A stretch of 64,000 bases of DNA from Citrifermentans bremense (GCF_014218275.1 NZ_AP023213.1:682001-746000); one strand, 5' to 3'. Positions 8,866-20,280 are shown, numbered from the stretch's first letter. Numbers and translations are program-made. The notes: generated by a model not told the origin, from the letters alone.

Positions 8866-8885
8866 ATGGTGGCGGCTGGTTAGAC

Positions 8886-8899
8886 GGTTAGCGCTAACC
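8886..8899. promoter_or_regulatory. Perfect 14-bp palindrome in the larA/hppA gap
   Basis: GGTTAGCGCTAACC is a perfect palindrome about 37 bp upstream of the hppA -35 hexamer. Symmetry and promoter position suggest an operator. The rest of the 8667-9050 gap shows only the GTATAC palindrome and the hppA promoter; no convincing larA promoter was found. Confidence 0.4.
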
Positions 8900-8936
8900 C
8901 GCTCTAATCTTGCTGCGGCGCAGGTGATGAATTAGA

Positions 8937-8965
8937 TTGACAAAAGGTCCTCTTTTCGATAACAA
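8937..8965 (+). promoter_or_regulatory. Promoter of hppA
   Basis: TTGACA (8937-8942), a 17-base spacer and TAACAA (8960-8965) predict transcription from about 8972, giving a leader of about 80 bases before hppA. Confidence 0.5.
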
Positions 8966-9050
8966 TCACCCGTTTTTATGAATGGATTTGTACTGTGCAA
9001 AGGGAAGTCACGCCTTTTCGAGGCATATCTAAATAGGAGGATTTTTTTCA

Positions 9051-11093
<2,043 letters not shown>

Positions 11094-11112
11094 CAAAGGC
11101 TTTGGCTGAAAC

Positions 11113-11148
11113 AAAAAGGCGTCCCGGGGTTCCGGGGCGCCTTTTTTT
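11113..11148 (+). terminator. Intrinsic terminator of hppA
   Basis: A GC-rich hairpin (AGGCG-CCCGG paired with CCGGG-CGCCT) ends in seven T residues, 20 bases after the hppA stop. Confidence 0.85.
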
Positions 11149-11227
11149 GTTCTTCAGAAGCCGCCCTAAAGCGAGGGAGGATGCCCGTCGAGCCAGGAGC
11201 TTTTCTCGCTCGATTGCGATCTCACTT

Positions 11228-11535
11228 GGAATCGTTGACTTCGGTCGGGAATAAGGAAATTCGATTTGGAATTTTGCAATTCCTGTTCGGAATAGTGAAT
11301 TTTCGTTTGAGATTTTGCAATTTTGATTTGGAATAGTGCTATTCCCATCGGGAACAGTGAAAATCGATTTGGAATTATGCAATTCTGATCGCGAATAGTG
11401 CAATTTCCACGCGGAATAGTTAAATTCCACCCAGGAATTTGCAATCCGCGTCCGTAATAGTGCTATTCGTTTTGGAATAGTAAAATTTCACCCGGGAATC
11501 TTCAATTCGTGTTGGGAATAGTGCTATTCGGGCGG
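11228..11535. repeat. Array of 15 degenerate dyad repeats, period about 20.5 bp
   Basis: Fifteen units start near 11228, 11248, 11268, 11289, 11309, 11330, 11351, 11371, 11392, 11413, 11434, 11454, 11474, 11495 and 11515, spaced 20 or 21 bp. Most have the form GGAAT-N5/6-ATTCC (best units GGAATAGTGCTATTCC and GGAATTTTGCAATTCC), so each repeat is itself a dyad. The array is visibly AT-richer than its surroundings and lies between the hppA terminator and the 3' end of glgA. Outside the array, 11094-11626 shows no gene. Alternating 20- and 21-bp spacing breaks any reading frame, so it is not a coding repeat. The two-turn spacing places every dyad on about the same DNA face. Confidence 0.85.
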
Positions 11536-11626
11536 CAGTAGTAGAAACCGGCTTCCGCAGGAGAGCAATCCGCTTTTTCAGATGCCGTCGCTGCAATCGG
11601 AAAGGCGGGGAGGCTGTTCCAGAGAG

Positions 11627-13189
11627 CTAAGCAGGGAGCTGGTATTTCTCCCGCGTGTCCTCACTGCTCTTTTCTCTTCTTTTACTCCGCCTCTCTGTCA
11701 CCTGCCGGAACCTCTCCTCGCCCAGCTTCCTTCTCATCCCCTCCAGGTAGAGCCGCTCGTATTTCGCCGCCGCGTCCTCCCAGGTGAACCTCTTGCCCAT
11801 GGCATTCTGCCTGAGGGCCTTGATCCCTTGGCGGTCGTGGTACCAGGTGTGGACGGCCCAGCCGACCGTGTCGAACAGGGCGCCGGCGTTCAGGTCCCAG
11901 AACTTGAAGCCGTCCCCGCTTTTGTTGCGCGCATCGTAGTTCTGTACCGAGTCGTCAAGCCCCCCCGTTGCGCGCACGATGGGTATGGTGCCGTACCGCA
12001 TGCTGTACATCTGGTTAAGGCCGCACGGCTCGAACGCCGAGGGCATCAGGAAGAAGTCGCACCCCCCCTCTATCTGGTGCGCCAGGGCGTTGTCGTAGCC
12101 GATGCGGCAGGCGAAGCGGTCGGGGCGGCTGGCGGCCATCCCCCCGAAGTAGAAATGCGCCCAGGGCTCGCCGGCGCCCAGAAGGACGAGCTGGATATCG
12201 AGTTCGAGGATCCTGGGGAGGGCCTGGGCCAGCACGTCTATCCCCTTTTGCTTCACCAGGCGCGAAACCATCCCTATCAGCGGCACGTCATCCCGTTCGG
12301 GAAGTCCCAGCGCCCGCTGCAGCTCGCGCTTGCAAATCCCCTTTCCGGCAAGGTCGGCCGCACTGTAGTTGGCGGGAAGCAGCGGGTCGGTCTCGGGGTT
12401 CCACTCCTCGTAGTCGACTCCGTTGAGTATCCCGGAGAGCTCCCCTGCACGCTCCCGTACCACCCCTTCCAGCCCCCAGCCGTACTCAGGCGTCTGGATC
12501 TCCCGCGCGTACCCCTGGCTCACCGTGTTCAGCAGCGTCGCATGGTAGATCCCCCCTTTGAGGAGGTTCACCTGGTTCTCCTTCTCGAGCTCCAGATAGG
12601 TGAAGTGCTGCCAGCCGATGCCGAGCACGTCCATGGCCCCTTCGTAGAAGCTTCCCTGGTGCTGCATGTTGTGGATGGTGAGCAGAGACGCCGACTGGGA
12701 GAGATACTGGCCGTGGCGGTACCAAGTGTTCATGAGGACCGGGACCGCGGCTGTGTGCCAGTCGTGGGCGTGCACCAGGTCCGGGGTGAAGTGGATCATC
12801 TTGCACAGCTCAAGGCTAGCCTTGGAGAGGAAGATAAAGCGGTTGTCGTTGTCGAGATACCCCTTGTTGTCCCGCTCGTAGAGCGTGTCGCGGCCGTAGA
12901 AATCCTCGTGCTCCAGGAAGTAGACGGGAACGTCGCTGCCGGGGATGCGTCCCTCGTAGACACCGCAGTACATGTCGCCGATGATCCCCATCGGCACGAC
13001 CAGCAACCCCGGGAGCTGGCGCAGCCGGTAGCGGTCGCGGTCGACCTTGTAATAGCGGGGCATGACCACCCGGACGTCGTGCCCACGGGCCTCAAGGTAT
13101 TTCGGGAGGGCGCCGACGACGTCGGCAAGCCCTCCTTCCTTGGCGAAGGGAACGGCTTCGGATGCGGTGATGAGGATGTTCAGACGCAT
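11627..13189 (-). CDS. glgA: Glycogen synthase (ADP-glucose type) GlgA
   Basis: Adds glucose from ADP-glucose to glycogen. The 520-residue GT5 protein begins with the starch-synthase catalytic domain (ASEAVPFAKEGGLADVVGALP, with KEGGLAD in place of the more common KTGGLAD). It has the GT1-like C-terminal half with the FEPCGLNQMYSMRYGTIP nucleotide-binding motif. The last about 20 residues are charged. Other glycogen genes are not adjacent, and no terminator is visible before the dyad array. Confidence 0.93.
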   Translation of the reverse strand: MRLNILITASEAVPFAKEGGLADVVGALPKYLEARGHDVRVVMPRYYKVDRDRYRLRQLPGLLVVPMGIIGDMYCGVYEGRIPGSDVPVYFLEHEDFYGRDTLYERDNKGYLDNDNRFIFLSKASLELCKMIHFTPDLVHAHDWHTAAVPVLMNTWYRHGQYLSQSASLLTIHNMQHQGSFYEGAMDVLGIGWQHFTYLELEKENQVNLLKGGIYHATLLNTVSQGYAREIQTPEYGWGLEGVVRERAGELSGILNGVDYEEWNPETDPLLPANYSAADLAGKGICKRELQRALGLPERDDVPLIGMVSRLVKQKGIDVLAQALPRILELDIQLVLLGAGEPWAHFYFGGMAASRPDRFACRIGYDNALAHQIEGGCDFFLMPSAFEPCGLNQMYSMRYGTIPIVRATGGLDDSVQNYDARNKSGDGFKFWDLNAGALFDTVGWAVHTWYHDRQGIKALRQNAMGKRFTWEDAAAKYERLYLEGMRRKLGEERFRQVTERRSKRREKSSEDTREKYQLPA

Positions 13190-13273
13190 ATGGATCGGCT
13201 CCTGTGGCTAGTCTGTGGTGGCCAAGGCCTCAGAAAAAATACCATGCAAAATGAACGGCGCAATTGGTTCGTG

Positions 13274-14533
13274 TTAATTATTCCGACGCGGATCGGGCTC
13301 CTTCATCGCTCTGAGGGCTGCCACCCGCTCCACCACGGGAGGATGGCTGTAATAAAAACCGGCGTAGAGCGGGTGGGGGTGGAGGTTAGAGAGGTTTTCG
13401 CAGGCAAGCTTGACCAGGGCGGAGGCAAGTGCCTGCGGGGCCCGGCTTAGTGCCACTGCGAACCGGTCCGCCTCGCGTTCGTTTCTGCGCGAGAGCCAGG
13501 AGCCGACTGGGGTGAACGGGAAGGAGGCGATAGAGAGGATGAAGCTTACCAGAAGCACCTGGGCCGGGAAGGAGGCGTCTTGGTGGCCGAAGAGCCCGGG
13601 GAGCCCCCCCCAGGCGATCAACCGGTGCACCAGGAAGAAAAGCGCTAGCGCCACGCTCTCCATGAGTAGAAGCTGCTTCCAGATGTGCCCCTTCTTCCAG
13701 TGGCCGGTTTCGTGCGCGAGGATGGCCAGCAGTTCCTGGCGATCCATCTGCTTCAGCAGTGTGTCGTACAAAACGATCCGCTTCACGTGCCCTATGCCGG
13801 TGAAATAGGCGTTGGAGTGGAGGCTGCGGCGGGAGGCGTCCATCTGCAGGACCCCCTTCACCTCGATCCCCGCCCTGTACAGCATGACTCGTATCTCCGC
13901 CTCGAGCCCAGGGTCGGAGAGCGGCTCGAACTTCGAGAAGAGCGGTTCGATGACGTAGGGGGAGAGGTAGATCATGGTTATGGAGAAAAGCGCGAAGAAA
14001 GCCCAGACCCAGAGCCACCAAAGCTCGGGGGAGTGCCGGACCAGCAAAAGGGCGCCGCTCACCAGGACTCCCATGAGAAGCGCCGAGATGAGGAGCGACT
14101 TGAGGAAATCCGAGACCCAGAGGCCGGGCGTCATGGTGTTGAAACCGTAGCGCCGCTCCAGGTGGAAGGTGTTGTAGAGCGAGAACGGGATCTCCAGGAT
14201 GCTCTGCGCCAGGTAAATAATGAGCATGAAAAGCAGCCCCTGGACCAGGTAGGAGCCGGACAGGGAGGCGATGAAGCGGTCATAAAGCGGAAACAGGGGG
14301 GTGAACAGGAACGCGAGGAGCAGGGCGCTGTCGTAGACCGATTCCGCGAGCCCTACCCTGTGCTGCTCCATCGTATAGCGTGCCGATTTTTCCAGCGCCT
14401 CCTGGTCAATGGCCCCGGTAAACCCTTCAGGGACGGTGGCTCCGTGCCGCTTGAGATGGCGCAGGTTCAGGTAACGCAAAAGGTATGCGGCGGCAAAGCG
14501 CGCGAGGAACAGCGATATCAGGACTGTCTTCAT
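13274..14533 (-). CDS. M48 family (Ste24-type) membrane metalloprotease
   Basis: A zinc protease of the CAAX-prenyl-protease/Ste24 family, probably in inner-membrane protein quality control. The motif HETGHWKKGH is the zinc-binding HExxH, and a downstream glutamate lies in RRNEREADRFA. Several hydrophobic segments precede and follow it, as in Ste24. The chosen ATG at 14533 has an AGAGG sequence five bases upstream; a longer frame from 14635 runs back through the preceding terminator, so it is unlikely. Length is 419. Confidence 0.85.
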   Translation of the reverse strand: MKTVLISLFLARFAAAYLLRYLNLRHLKRHGATVPEGFTGAIDQEALEKSARYTMEQHRVGLAESVYDSALLLAFLFTPLFPLYDRFIASLSGSYLVQGLLFMLIIYLAQSILEIPFSLYNTFHLERRYGFNTMTPGLWVSDFLKSLLISALLMGVLVSGALLLVRHSPELWWLWVWAFFALFSITMIYLSPYVIEPLFSKFEPLSDPGLEAEIRVMLYRAGIEVKGVLQMDASRRSLHSNAYFTGIGHVKRIVLYDTLLKQMDRQELLAILAHETGHWKKGHIWKQLLLMESVALALFFLVHRLIAWGGLPGLFGHQDASFPAQVLLVSFILSIASFPFTPVGSWLSRRNEREADRFAVALSRAPQALASALVKLACENLSNLHPHPLYAGFYYSHPPVVERVAALRAMKEPDPRRNN

Positions 14534-14616
14534 GGCTCCCTCTATGATCGGGCCGGTATTGCCTCTCGCCGCGCCTTCAGTGAGCGGCGGGAGCATCGCG
14601 CTGCCGGGGTGCGAGT

Positions 14617-14652
14617 AAAAAAGGCCCCCCGTCATCGGCGGGGGGCCTTCTT
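14617..14652 (-). terminator. Terminator of the secreted OB-fold-like gene
   Basis: Ten paired bases (AAGGCCCCCC with GGGGGGCCTT) around a 9-base loop, followed on the minus strand by a run of T residues, lie just after the stop at 14671. Confidence 0.8.
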
Positions 14653-14670
14653 TACTCTGGAGAGAAAGCG

Positions 14671-15492
14671 TTACTTTTTAACGCTCCCTTTCTCGATGAT
14701 GGCGGTGTATTTGTAGCCGCCGCCGAAATCCTTATCCTTGGCGAGGGTGCCGGAGACCGTGATGATGTCACCTTCCTCAGCCTGGTCGGTCGTGGTGACC
14801 ACGAGGTCGTTGGTCTTCTTGCCGGCGTTGCCGGTGCCGTCCTGCAGGTGAATCCAGTTCTTGTTCATGATCCCGGAGGCGACCTTCACTACCTGCCCCT
14901 TGACGACGACCTGCTTGCCGTTCAAGGAGCCGCGTTTGGAGAAGATCTCCTCGACGGTGTATGCGTTGGCGCCGGCGGCCTTTTCCACCTTGATCGGGCC
15001 GGCAGCTGCCTTCTTCTTGGCCGGGGCAGGCTTGGCCGATGCGCTCTTCGCGCCGGCGATCTCGGGGGCGTTGCAGAAGAGAATGTTGTCGAACTTGCGG
15101 TTGAGCGCCTTGCTCTGGAATCCGCCCATGGGGAGGCAACCCTTGAAGGAGAGGGTGTCACCGACCTTGGTTTCGAGGGGGGGATAGGCCACCCAGGTCT
15201 TGGTCCCGGCGCTGTCGATGAAGGCGTAGGTGTACCCGCCACCGTCCATGGTTTCGAGGACCTTGCCTACCGGATCGGGGTTCGGTGCGGGAGCTGCAGC
15301 GGCGCCCTCCGCAGCGGGGGCTGCCGCCGCTCCGCCCATCATCATATGACCGCTCTTCACCACCGATTCCTTTATGGCCTCGACTTTTGATTTTTCGGCT
15401 TTTTCGGGGGCTTGCGGTGCGTCAGCGCAGGTGCCGGCTACCGGCAGCGCGAGTGTGAGTAAGACCGACATGATGGTTGAATAACGTTTCAT
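14671..15492 (-). CDS. Secreted protein with two NrfJ/OB-fold-like domains
   Basis: The 273-residue protein has a signal peptide (hydrophobic stretch, residues 6-20, cleavage near ...AGTCA). An alanine-rich linker and two globular parts follow. The first carries the GGYTYAFIDS...TWVAYPP pattern seen in NrfJ-related nitrite reductase accessory proteins. The second (GKQVVVKGQVVK...WIHLQDGTG...ITVSGTL) looks like a bacterial OB-fold domain. An AKPAPAKKK linker joins them. It lies 97 bp after clpB and may be read from it, but it has its own terminator. Its partner is unknown; periplasmic ligand binding is an inference. Confidence 0.7.
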   Translation of the reverse strand: MKRYSTIMSVLLTLALPVAGTCADAPQAPEKAEKSKVEAIKESVVKSGHMMMGGAAAAPAAEGAAAAPAPNPDPVGKVLETMDGGGYTYAFIDSAGTKTWVAYPPLETKVGDTLSFKGCLPMGGFQSKALNRKFDNILFCNAPEIAGAKSASAKPAPAKKKAAAGPIKVEKAAGANAYTVEEIFSKRGSLNGKQVVVKGQVVKVASGIMNKNWIHLQDGTGNAGKKTNDLVVTTTDQAEEGDIITVSGTLAKDKDFGGGYKYTAIIEKGSVKK

Positions 15493-15525
15493 CTAGGAAC
15501 TCCCCCCATAGGTAGGTACCGCAGG

Positions 15526-15555
15526 CGCGGCGCAAAACTGGAGCTTTGCGCCGCG
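15526..15555. other. 11-bp perfect hairpin between clpB and the secreted-protein gene
   Basis: CGCGGCGCAAA and TTTGCGCCGCG pair around an 8-base loop. On the minus strand no T run follows, so it may stabilize or process the transcript; a true terminator is unlikely. Confidence 0.5.
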
Positions 15556-15589
15556 TACATTATCAGTTTTGCCAAAACTAAGCAATTTA

Positions 15590-18202
15590 TTAATTGCCGT
15601 TTACGGTGTTGCCCCTTTTCCCGATGGTCAGCGAGTCTCCCTGCGTCGAGAGGTCGACCGCAACTACGTCGCCTGGGGCGAACTTGTTCTCGAGCAGCAT
15701 GAGCGCCAGCGGGTCCTGGATCTTGCGCTGCAAGGCGCGTTTGAGCGGCCTCGCCCCGTAAGCCGGATCGTAACCCTCCTGGGCCAGGAATTCCCGGGCC
15801 TGCTCGGTCACTTCCAGGCCGATTCCCTTTTCCTCCAGCCTCTTGACGAGCGACTGCAACTGGATGGAGACGATCTCCTTGATCCGTTCCAGCGGCAGCG
15901 CGTGGTAGATGACGATCTCGTCGACCCGGTTCAGGAACTCCGGCTTGAACGCCTCCCGCAGGGTCTCCATGACCTCGTTCTGCATTCTCCCGTAGTCGGT
16001 GGCGCCGTACTGCTGGATCCATTGGGAGCCTAGGTTGCTGGTCATGATGATGACCGAGTTCTTGAAATCGACCGTCCTGCCCTGGCCGTCGGTTAGCCTG
16101 CCGTCGTCTAGGATCTGCAGGAAGACGTTGAACACCTCGGGATGGGCCTTCTCGATCTCGTCGAAAAGGACGATGCAATAGGGGCGGCGGCGAACCGCCT
16201 CGGTGAGCTGCCCTCCCTCCTCGTAGCCGACGTACCCCGGAGGAGCACCGATCAGGCGCGCCACCGTGTGCTTCTCCTGGTACTCGCTCATGTCGATGCG
16301 GACGATGGCCTGGTCGTCGTCGAAGAGAAACGAGGCCAGGGCCCGGGCCGTCTCGGTCTTGCCGACGCCGGTAGGTCCCAGGAAGATGAAGGAGCCTATG
16401 GGGCGGTTCGGGTCGGAGAGGCCGCTTCTGGCGCGCCGCACCGCGTTCGCCACCAGGGTGAGCGCCTCGTCCTGGCCTACCACGCGGCTTTTCAGCCGCT
16501 CCTCCATCTTGACCAGCTTCTCGGACTCAGTCTCCAGCATCCGGTTCACCGGGATGCCGGTCCACTTCGCCACCACCTCGGCCACCATCTCGGCATCCAC
16601 CTCTTCGGGAAGCATCTTTCCTTCCTTCTGGATCTGTTCCAGGGTGAGGCGCTTGTCCTCGATCTCCTTCTCGATTGCCGGGATTTCGCCGTAGCGGATC
16701 TCAGCAGTGCGGGCCAAAAGTCCGTCGCGCTCGGCCCGTTTCGCCTCCTCGGCCTTGTCCTCCTTGCGCTGCTTCAACTCGCCCAGTTCGGCCAAGAGGT
16801 TGGTTTCCCGCTTCCAGTGGCTGTTCAATTCGTCCGACTGGGCTTTCAGCGCTGCCAGCTCCTCTTCCAGTTTTTTCAGCCTTTCCAGCGCCTTCGGGTC
16901 GTGCTCGCGCAGCATGGCCTCCCGCTCTATCTGCAGTTGTATGACGCGCCGGTCGATCTCGTCGATCTCGGTCGGCTTCGAGTCCAGCTCGATCCTGAGC
17001 CGGGAAGCCGCCTCGTCGATCAAGTCGATCGCCTTGTCGGGGAGGAAGCGATCCGTGATGTAGCGGTCCGAGAGCGTCGCGGCCGCGATGATGGCGCTGT
17101 CCTTGATCTGGACCTTGTGGTAGTTCTCGTACTTCTCCTTGAGCCCCCTTAGGATGGAGATGGTTTCCTCCACGCTCGGCTCGCCGGCGTACACCTGCTG
17201 GAAGCGCCGCTCAAGCGCCGCGTCCTTTTCTATGTGTTTGCGGTACTCGTTCAGGGTCGTGGCGCCGATGCAGTGCAGCTCGCCGCGGGCGAGGGCCGGT
17301 TTCAGCATGTTGGAGGCGTCCATCGCCCCTTCAGCTGCTCCGGCTCCCACCAGAGTGTGCATCTCGTCGATGAAGAGGATGATCTTTCCTTCCGAGCGCG
17401 CCACCTCCTTGATCACCGCCTTCAGGCGCTCCTCGAACTCGCCTCTGTACTTGGCTCCTGCGATCAGCGCCCCCATGTCCAGCGCCATGACCACCTTGTC
17501 CTTGAGCGTTTCCGGGACGTCTCCAGAAACGATACGCTGGGCGAGCCCCTCGACGATGGCGGTCTTGCCGACGCCTGGCTCCCCGATCAACACCGGGTTG
17601 TTCTTGGTGCGGCGCGACAGGACCTGGAGCACCCTCCTTACCTCGTCGTCCCGCCCGATCACGGGGTCGAGCTTCCCCTGGCGGGCCAGGTCGGTGAGGT
17701 CGCGGCAGTACTTGGCGAGCGCCTGGAACTTGCCCTCCGGGTTCTGCTCGTTCACCGCCTCGCCGCCGCGCAGCTCCTTGAGCGCGGAGAGGACCCCATC
17801 GCGGGTGACCCCGCTCTGGCTCAAGAGCCGTGAGCTGGGTGCGTCCTTGGCAGCCACGAGGGCCAGAAGCAGGTGTTCGGTGGAGACGAACGAGTCGTGC
17901 ATCGAGTCCGCCTCTTTCTGCGCCTGGTCCAGTACACGGTTCAGCGTGGCGGACATGGACACCTGAGCCGCGCCTGTGACTTTGGGCAGGCGCCTCAGCA
18001 TCTCCTCGACGCTCTCGCGCAGCCTTGGCAGCGGCGCCCCTATCTTCTTCAAAAGGTCGGGGACGAACCCACCCTCCTGGTCTATTAGGGAGAGCAGCAG
18101 GTGTTCGGCCTCGATGCTGCCGGCGGACATGCTTGCTGCTTTCTCCTGCGCCGTCACCAGCGCGTCCTGTGTTTTAACGGTCATCTTTTCCGGTCGTATC
18201 AT
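15590..18202 (-). CDS. clpB: ATP-dependent disaggregase ClpB
   Basis: Hsp100 chaperone that dissolves protein aggregates with DnaK. The 870-residue protein has a Clp N-domain (double Clp repeat, residues 1-150), a first AAA domain with [13 protein letters not shown], a charged coiled-coil middle domain (about residues 410-540) and a second AAA domain with [13 protein letters not shown]. Its length and domain order are those of ClpB. An AGGAGG lies seven bases before the ATG, and a strong promoter lies just upstream. Confidence 0.97.
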   Translation of the reverse strand: MIRPEKMTVKTQDALVTAQEKAASMSAGSIEAEHLLLSLIDQEGGFVPDLLKKIGAPLPRLRESVEEMLRRLPKVTGAAQVSMSATLNRVLDQAQKEADSMHDSFVSTEHLLLALVAAKDAPSSRLLSQSGVTRDGVLSALKELRGGEAVNEQNPEGKFQALAKYCRDLTDLARQGKLDPVIGRDDEVRRVLQVLSRRTKNNPVLIGEPGVGKTAIVEGLAQRIVSGDVPETLKDKVVMALDMGALIAGAKYRGEFEERLKAVIKEVARSEGKIILFIDEMHTLVGAGAAEGAMDASNMLKPALARGELHCIGATTLNEYRKHIEKDAALERRFQQVYAGEPSVEETISILRGLKEKYENYHKVQIKDSAIIAAATLSDRYITDRFLPDKAIDLIDEAASRLRIELDSKPTEIDEIDRRVIQLQIEREAMLREHDPKALERLKKLEEELAALKAQSDELNSHWKRETNLLAELGELKQRKEDKAEEAKRAERDGLLARTAEIRYGEIPAIEKEIEDKRLTLEQIQKEGKMLPEEVDAEMVAEVVAKWTGIPVNRMLETESEKLVKMEERLKSRVVGQDEALTLVANAVRRARSGLSDPNRPIGSFIFLGPTGVGKTETARALASFLFDDDQAIVRIDMSEYQEKHTVARLIGAPPGYVGYEEGGQLTEAVRRRPYCIVLFDEIEKAHPEVFNVFLQILDDGRLTDGQGRTVDFKNSVIIMTSNLGSQWIQQYGATDYGRMQNEVMETLREAFKPEFLNRVDEIVIYHALPLERIKEIVSIQLQSLVKRLEEKGIGLEVTEQAREFLAQEGYDPAYGARPLKRALQRKIQDPLALMLLENKFAPGDVVAVDLSTQGDSLTIGKRGNTVNGN

Positions 18203-18229
18203 GGTAGTGCCTCCTAAAGTCCTAAAAGA

Positions 18230-18257
18230 AGATAAGGAGGGGGGAGGGTAGTGTCAA
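18230..18257 (-). promoter_or_regulatory. Promoter of clpB
   Basis: On the minus strand TTGACA (18252-18257), a 16-base spacer and TTATCT (18230-18235) lie about 28 bp before the clpB start. A C-rich run just before the -10 could also suit an RpoH-type -10, so the sigma factor is not certain. Confidence 0.5.
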
Positions 18258-18450
18258 GGCGGGGGAGTTTTTTTAGCTTGAGAGTGTGGGAGGGCGACTT
18301 GAATGTCTGCCGCTTTGGCAATGCTTGTGGTGCGCGGCAAGATATGGCATTATCCGCTGGGCAACCGGCGACCCGAAGCATGGTCGCGGGCGCGAGATAC
18401 CTGCATCAGGCACAAGTGATGACGCTTTGAGATTGGTAGGGGAATAAATT

Positions 18451-19014
18451 GTGGCAAAGCTGACATTGAACGACGCGGAACATGGCGTCGGGGAAGATCT
18501 GGAACTAGACGCCGGGGGCGAAGCCGCTGCCGCTGTCGACGATGACCTGGACGACCCCATTCCTGATGACGATCTTTACTACGGCGATGAGCCGGATGAT
18601 TTTTTCGACGATGACCAGGATGACGCCGAGGAGCTGGTGTGGGACGGCGACGACCTGTCGAAGCCCGTGGTTCCGACGCCCGGATGTGCCGTCAGTTTCT
18701 TCGCCGACAACAAGCGCCACCACGCCATCTGCCTCGCCATCATCGGCGACGAAGTGCTCCTGGAGCACAAAGACGCCACCCGCTGTTTCCTGTTCATCGG
18801 GAAAGTCACGGAGATCGTGCCGCGGCTGCGGCGCGGGGTCGTCTCCGCCACCATCACCGTCGGAGCCCTGAAGAAATGCCGCTACCACTCCGTCCCGAAG
18901 AAGTGGCTCCAGGAGATGATCCGGACCGGCCAGAGCTGGAAGGGGGTGGAGGGTGGAGGGAAAGTGGCGCCGCCGCCGGGCGACCTTTTGAAGGGACAGA
19001 TGGACCTGTTTTGA
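18451..19014 (+). CDS. Acidic orphan protein ending in a beta-clamp-like QMDLF motif
   Basis: The family is not recognised. The 187-residue protein starts at GTG with a TAGGGGA Shine-Dalgarno. Residues 1-70 are extremely acidic and probably disordered (long runs of Asp/Glu such as DDDLDDPIPDDD). Residues about 80-165 form a beta-rich, basic domain (VSFFADNKRHH, VTEIVPRLRRG, KKWLQEMIRTG). The last five residues, QMDLF, resemble the sliding-clamp-binding consensus QL(S/D)LF, which usually sits at termini or in linkers. It is single, transcribed divergently from clpB and convergently to ilvE, with a shared terminator. A role at the replication clamp is inference from five residues. Confidence 0.7.
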   Translation: MAKLTLNDAEHGVGEDLELDAGGEAAAAVDDDLDDPIPDDDLYYGDEPDDFFDDDQDDAEELVWDGDDLSKPVVPTPGCAVSFFADNKRHHAICLAIIGDEVLLEHKDATRCFLFIGKVTEIVPRLRRGVVSATITVGALKKCRYHSVPKKWLQEMIRTGQSWKGVEGGGKVAPPPGDLLKGQMDLF

Positions 19015-19089
19015 GGATTGGGGGAGATTAAGGACGTTTTGGAAAAGTGGCGGAGGGGCGGGAGCTCCTCTTTATTGAGCGCAATAAAA

Positions 19090-19123
19090 AAAGCCGCGCG
19101 GGGAACTCAACCCGCGCGGCTTT
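19090..19123. terminator. Bidirectional terminator between the acidic gene and ilvE
   Basis: AAAGCCGCGCGGG pairs with CCCGCGCGGCTTT around a short loop, with A-rich and T-rich flanks on both sides, between two convergent genes. Confidence 0.85.
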
Positions 19124-19135
19124 CTATTTATCAGG

Positions 19136-20206
19136 CTAGATCTTCCTGATCCAGCCGAATTTGTCTTCGATCTTGCCGGTCTGGATCCCGGTCAGTGTGT
19201 CGTAGAGCACCTGGGTGTGCTTGCCGACGCCGCCGTCGCCTACCTGGACCGTATCGCCGGCGTAGCTAAGGGTGCCGACCGGGGTGACGACCGCGGCGGT
19301 GCCGCTGCCGAACGCCTCGGTGATCTTCCCGCTTTTGAGGTCCGCCATCAGGTCCTTCACGTCGATGCGCCGCTCCTCGACCTTCAGGTTCAGCGACTTG
19401 GCCAGGGTCAGCACCGAGTCGCGGGTGATGCCGTGCAGGATGCTCCCTTCAAGCGGCGCGGTGACGATGGTGTCGCCGTAGGCGAAAAACATGTTCATGG
19501 AGCCCACTTCCTCGATGTAGCGCTTGTGCACGCCATCCAGCCAAAGCACCTGGTCGAACCCTTTCTTCTTGGCCTCCAGGCCCGCCTTGAGTGAGCTGGC
19601 GTAGTTGCCGCCGGTCTTGGCCTCGCCGGTGCCGCCGGGGGTGGCCCTGACGTATTGGTCCTCGACCATGATCTTGACCGGGTTGAAGCCGTTGGCGTAG
19701 TAGGCGCCGACCGGGGAGAGTATCACGTAGAAGTAGTAGTGGTCCGAAGGCTTGATGCCGACCAGCGGTTCCACGGCGATCATGGTGGGGCGGATGTAGA
19801 GCGAGGTCCCTTCGGCTGCCGGGACCCAGTCGCGCTCGGCGGCCACCAGCTGCTCGATCCCGCCCACGAAGAGTTCCTCGGGGATCTCGGGCATGCAGAG
19901 CCTGTCGGCGGAGTGGTTGAAGCGGCGGGCGTTCATCTCGGGGCGGAAGAGGGCGATTGAGCCGTCCTTCCACTTGTAGGCCTTGAGCCCTTCGAAGATT
20001 TCCTGTGCATAATGCAACACGAGCGCCGCCGGGTCGAGAAGGAACGGCTCGTACTTCTTGATCCTGGCGTCCACCCACCCCTGGCCGACTTTCCACTCGA
20101 CCAAAAGCATGCGGTCGGTAAAAATCTTGCCAAAGCCAAGCTGGGACTCGTCGGTGAATTTCGGCTTCTTCTCCCCCTCGCTTAGGGGCACAATCCTGAT
20201 CTCCAT
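19136..20206 (-). CDS. ilvE: Branched-chain amino acid aminotransferase IlvE
   Basis: PLP enzyme for the last step of leucine, isoleucine and valine synthesis. The 356-residue protein has the class IV aminotransferase fold of BCAT type II. The likely PLP lysine is in EAKTGGNYA, and the EVGSMNMFF motif follows. The start MEIRIVPL at 20206 is chosen because GGAGG lies nine bases upstream; in-frame starts at 20269 and 20308 exist but have weaker signals. A pair of 11-bp direct repeats lies upstream at 20281-20310. Confidence 0.93.
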   Translation of the reverse strand: MEIRIVPLSEGEKKPKFTDESQLGFGKIFTDRMLLVEWKVGQGWVDARIKKYEPFLLDPAALVLHYAQEIFEGLKAYKWKDGSIALFRPEMNARRFNHSADRLCMPEIPEELFVGGIEQLVAAERDWVPAAEGTSLYIRPTMIAVEPLVGIKPSDHYYFYVILSPVGAYYANGFNPVKIMVEDQYVRATPGGTGEAKTGGNYASSLKAGLEAKKKGFDQVLWLDGVHKRYIEEVGSMNMFFAYGDTIVTAPLEGSILHGITRDSVLTLAKSLNLKVEERRIDVKDLMADLKSGKITEAFGSGTAAVVTPVGTLSYAGDTVQVGDGGVGKHTQVLYDTLTGIQTGKIEDKFGWIRKI

Positions 20207-20280
20207 GTGGCAGAACCTCCGGTTTTCGGCGCCAGGCGTCGCTTTTAATTCGATCTTTTCGTTTACCATATTCCCCGTTG

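Noticed and set aside
15526-15555. Hairpin after clpB as an intrinsic terminator
   Set aside because: No T run follows on the minus strand, so I list it only as a stem-loop.
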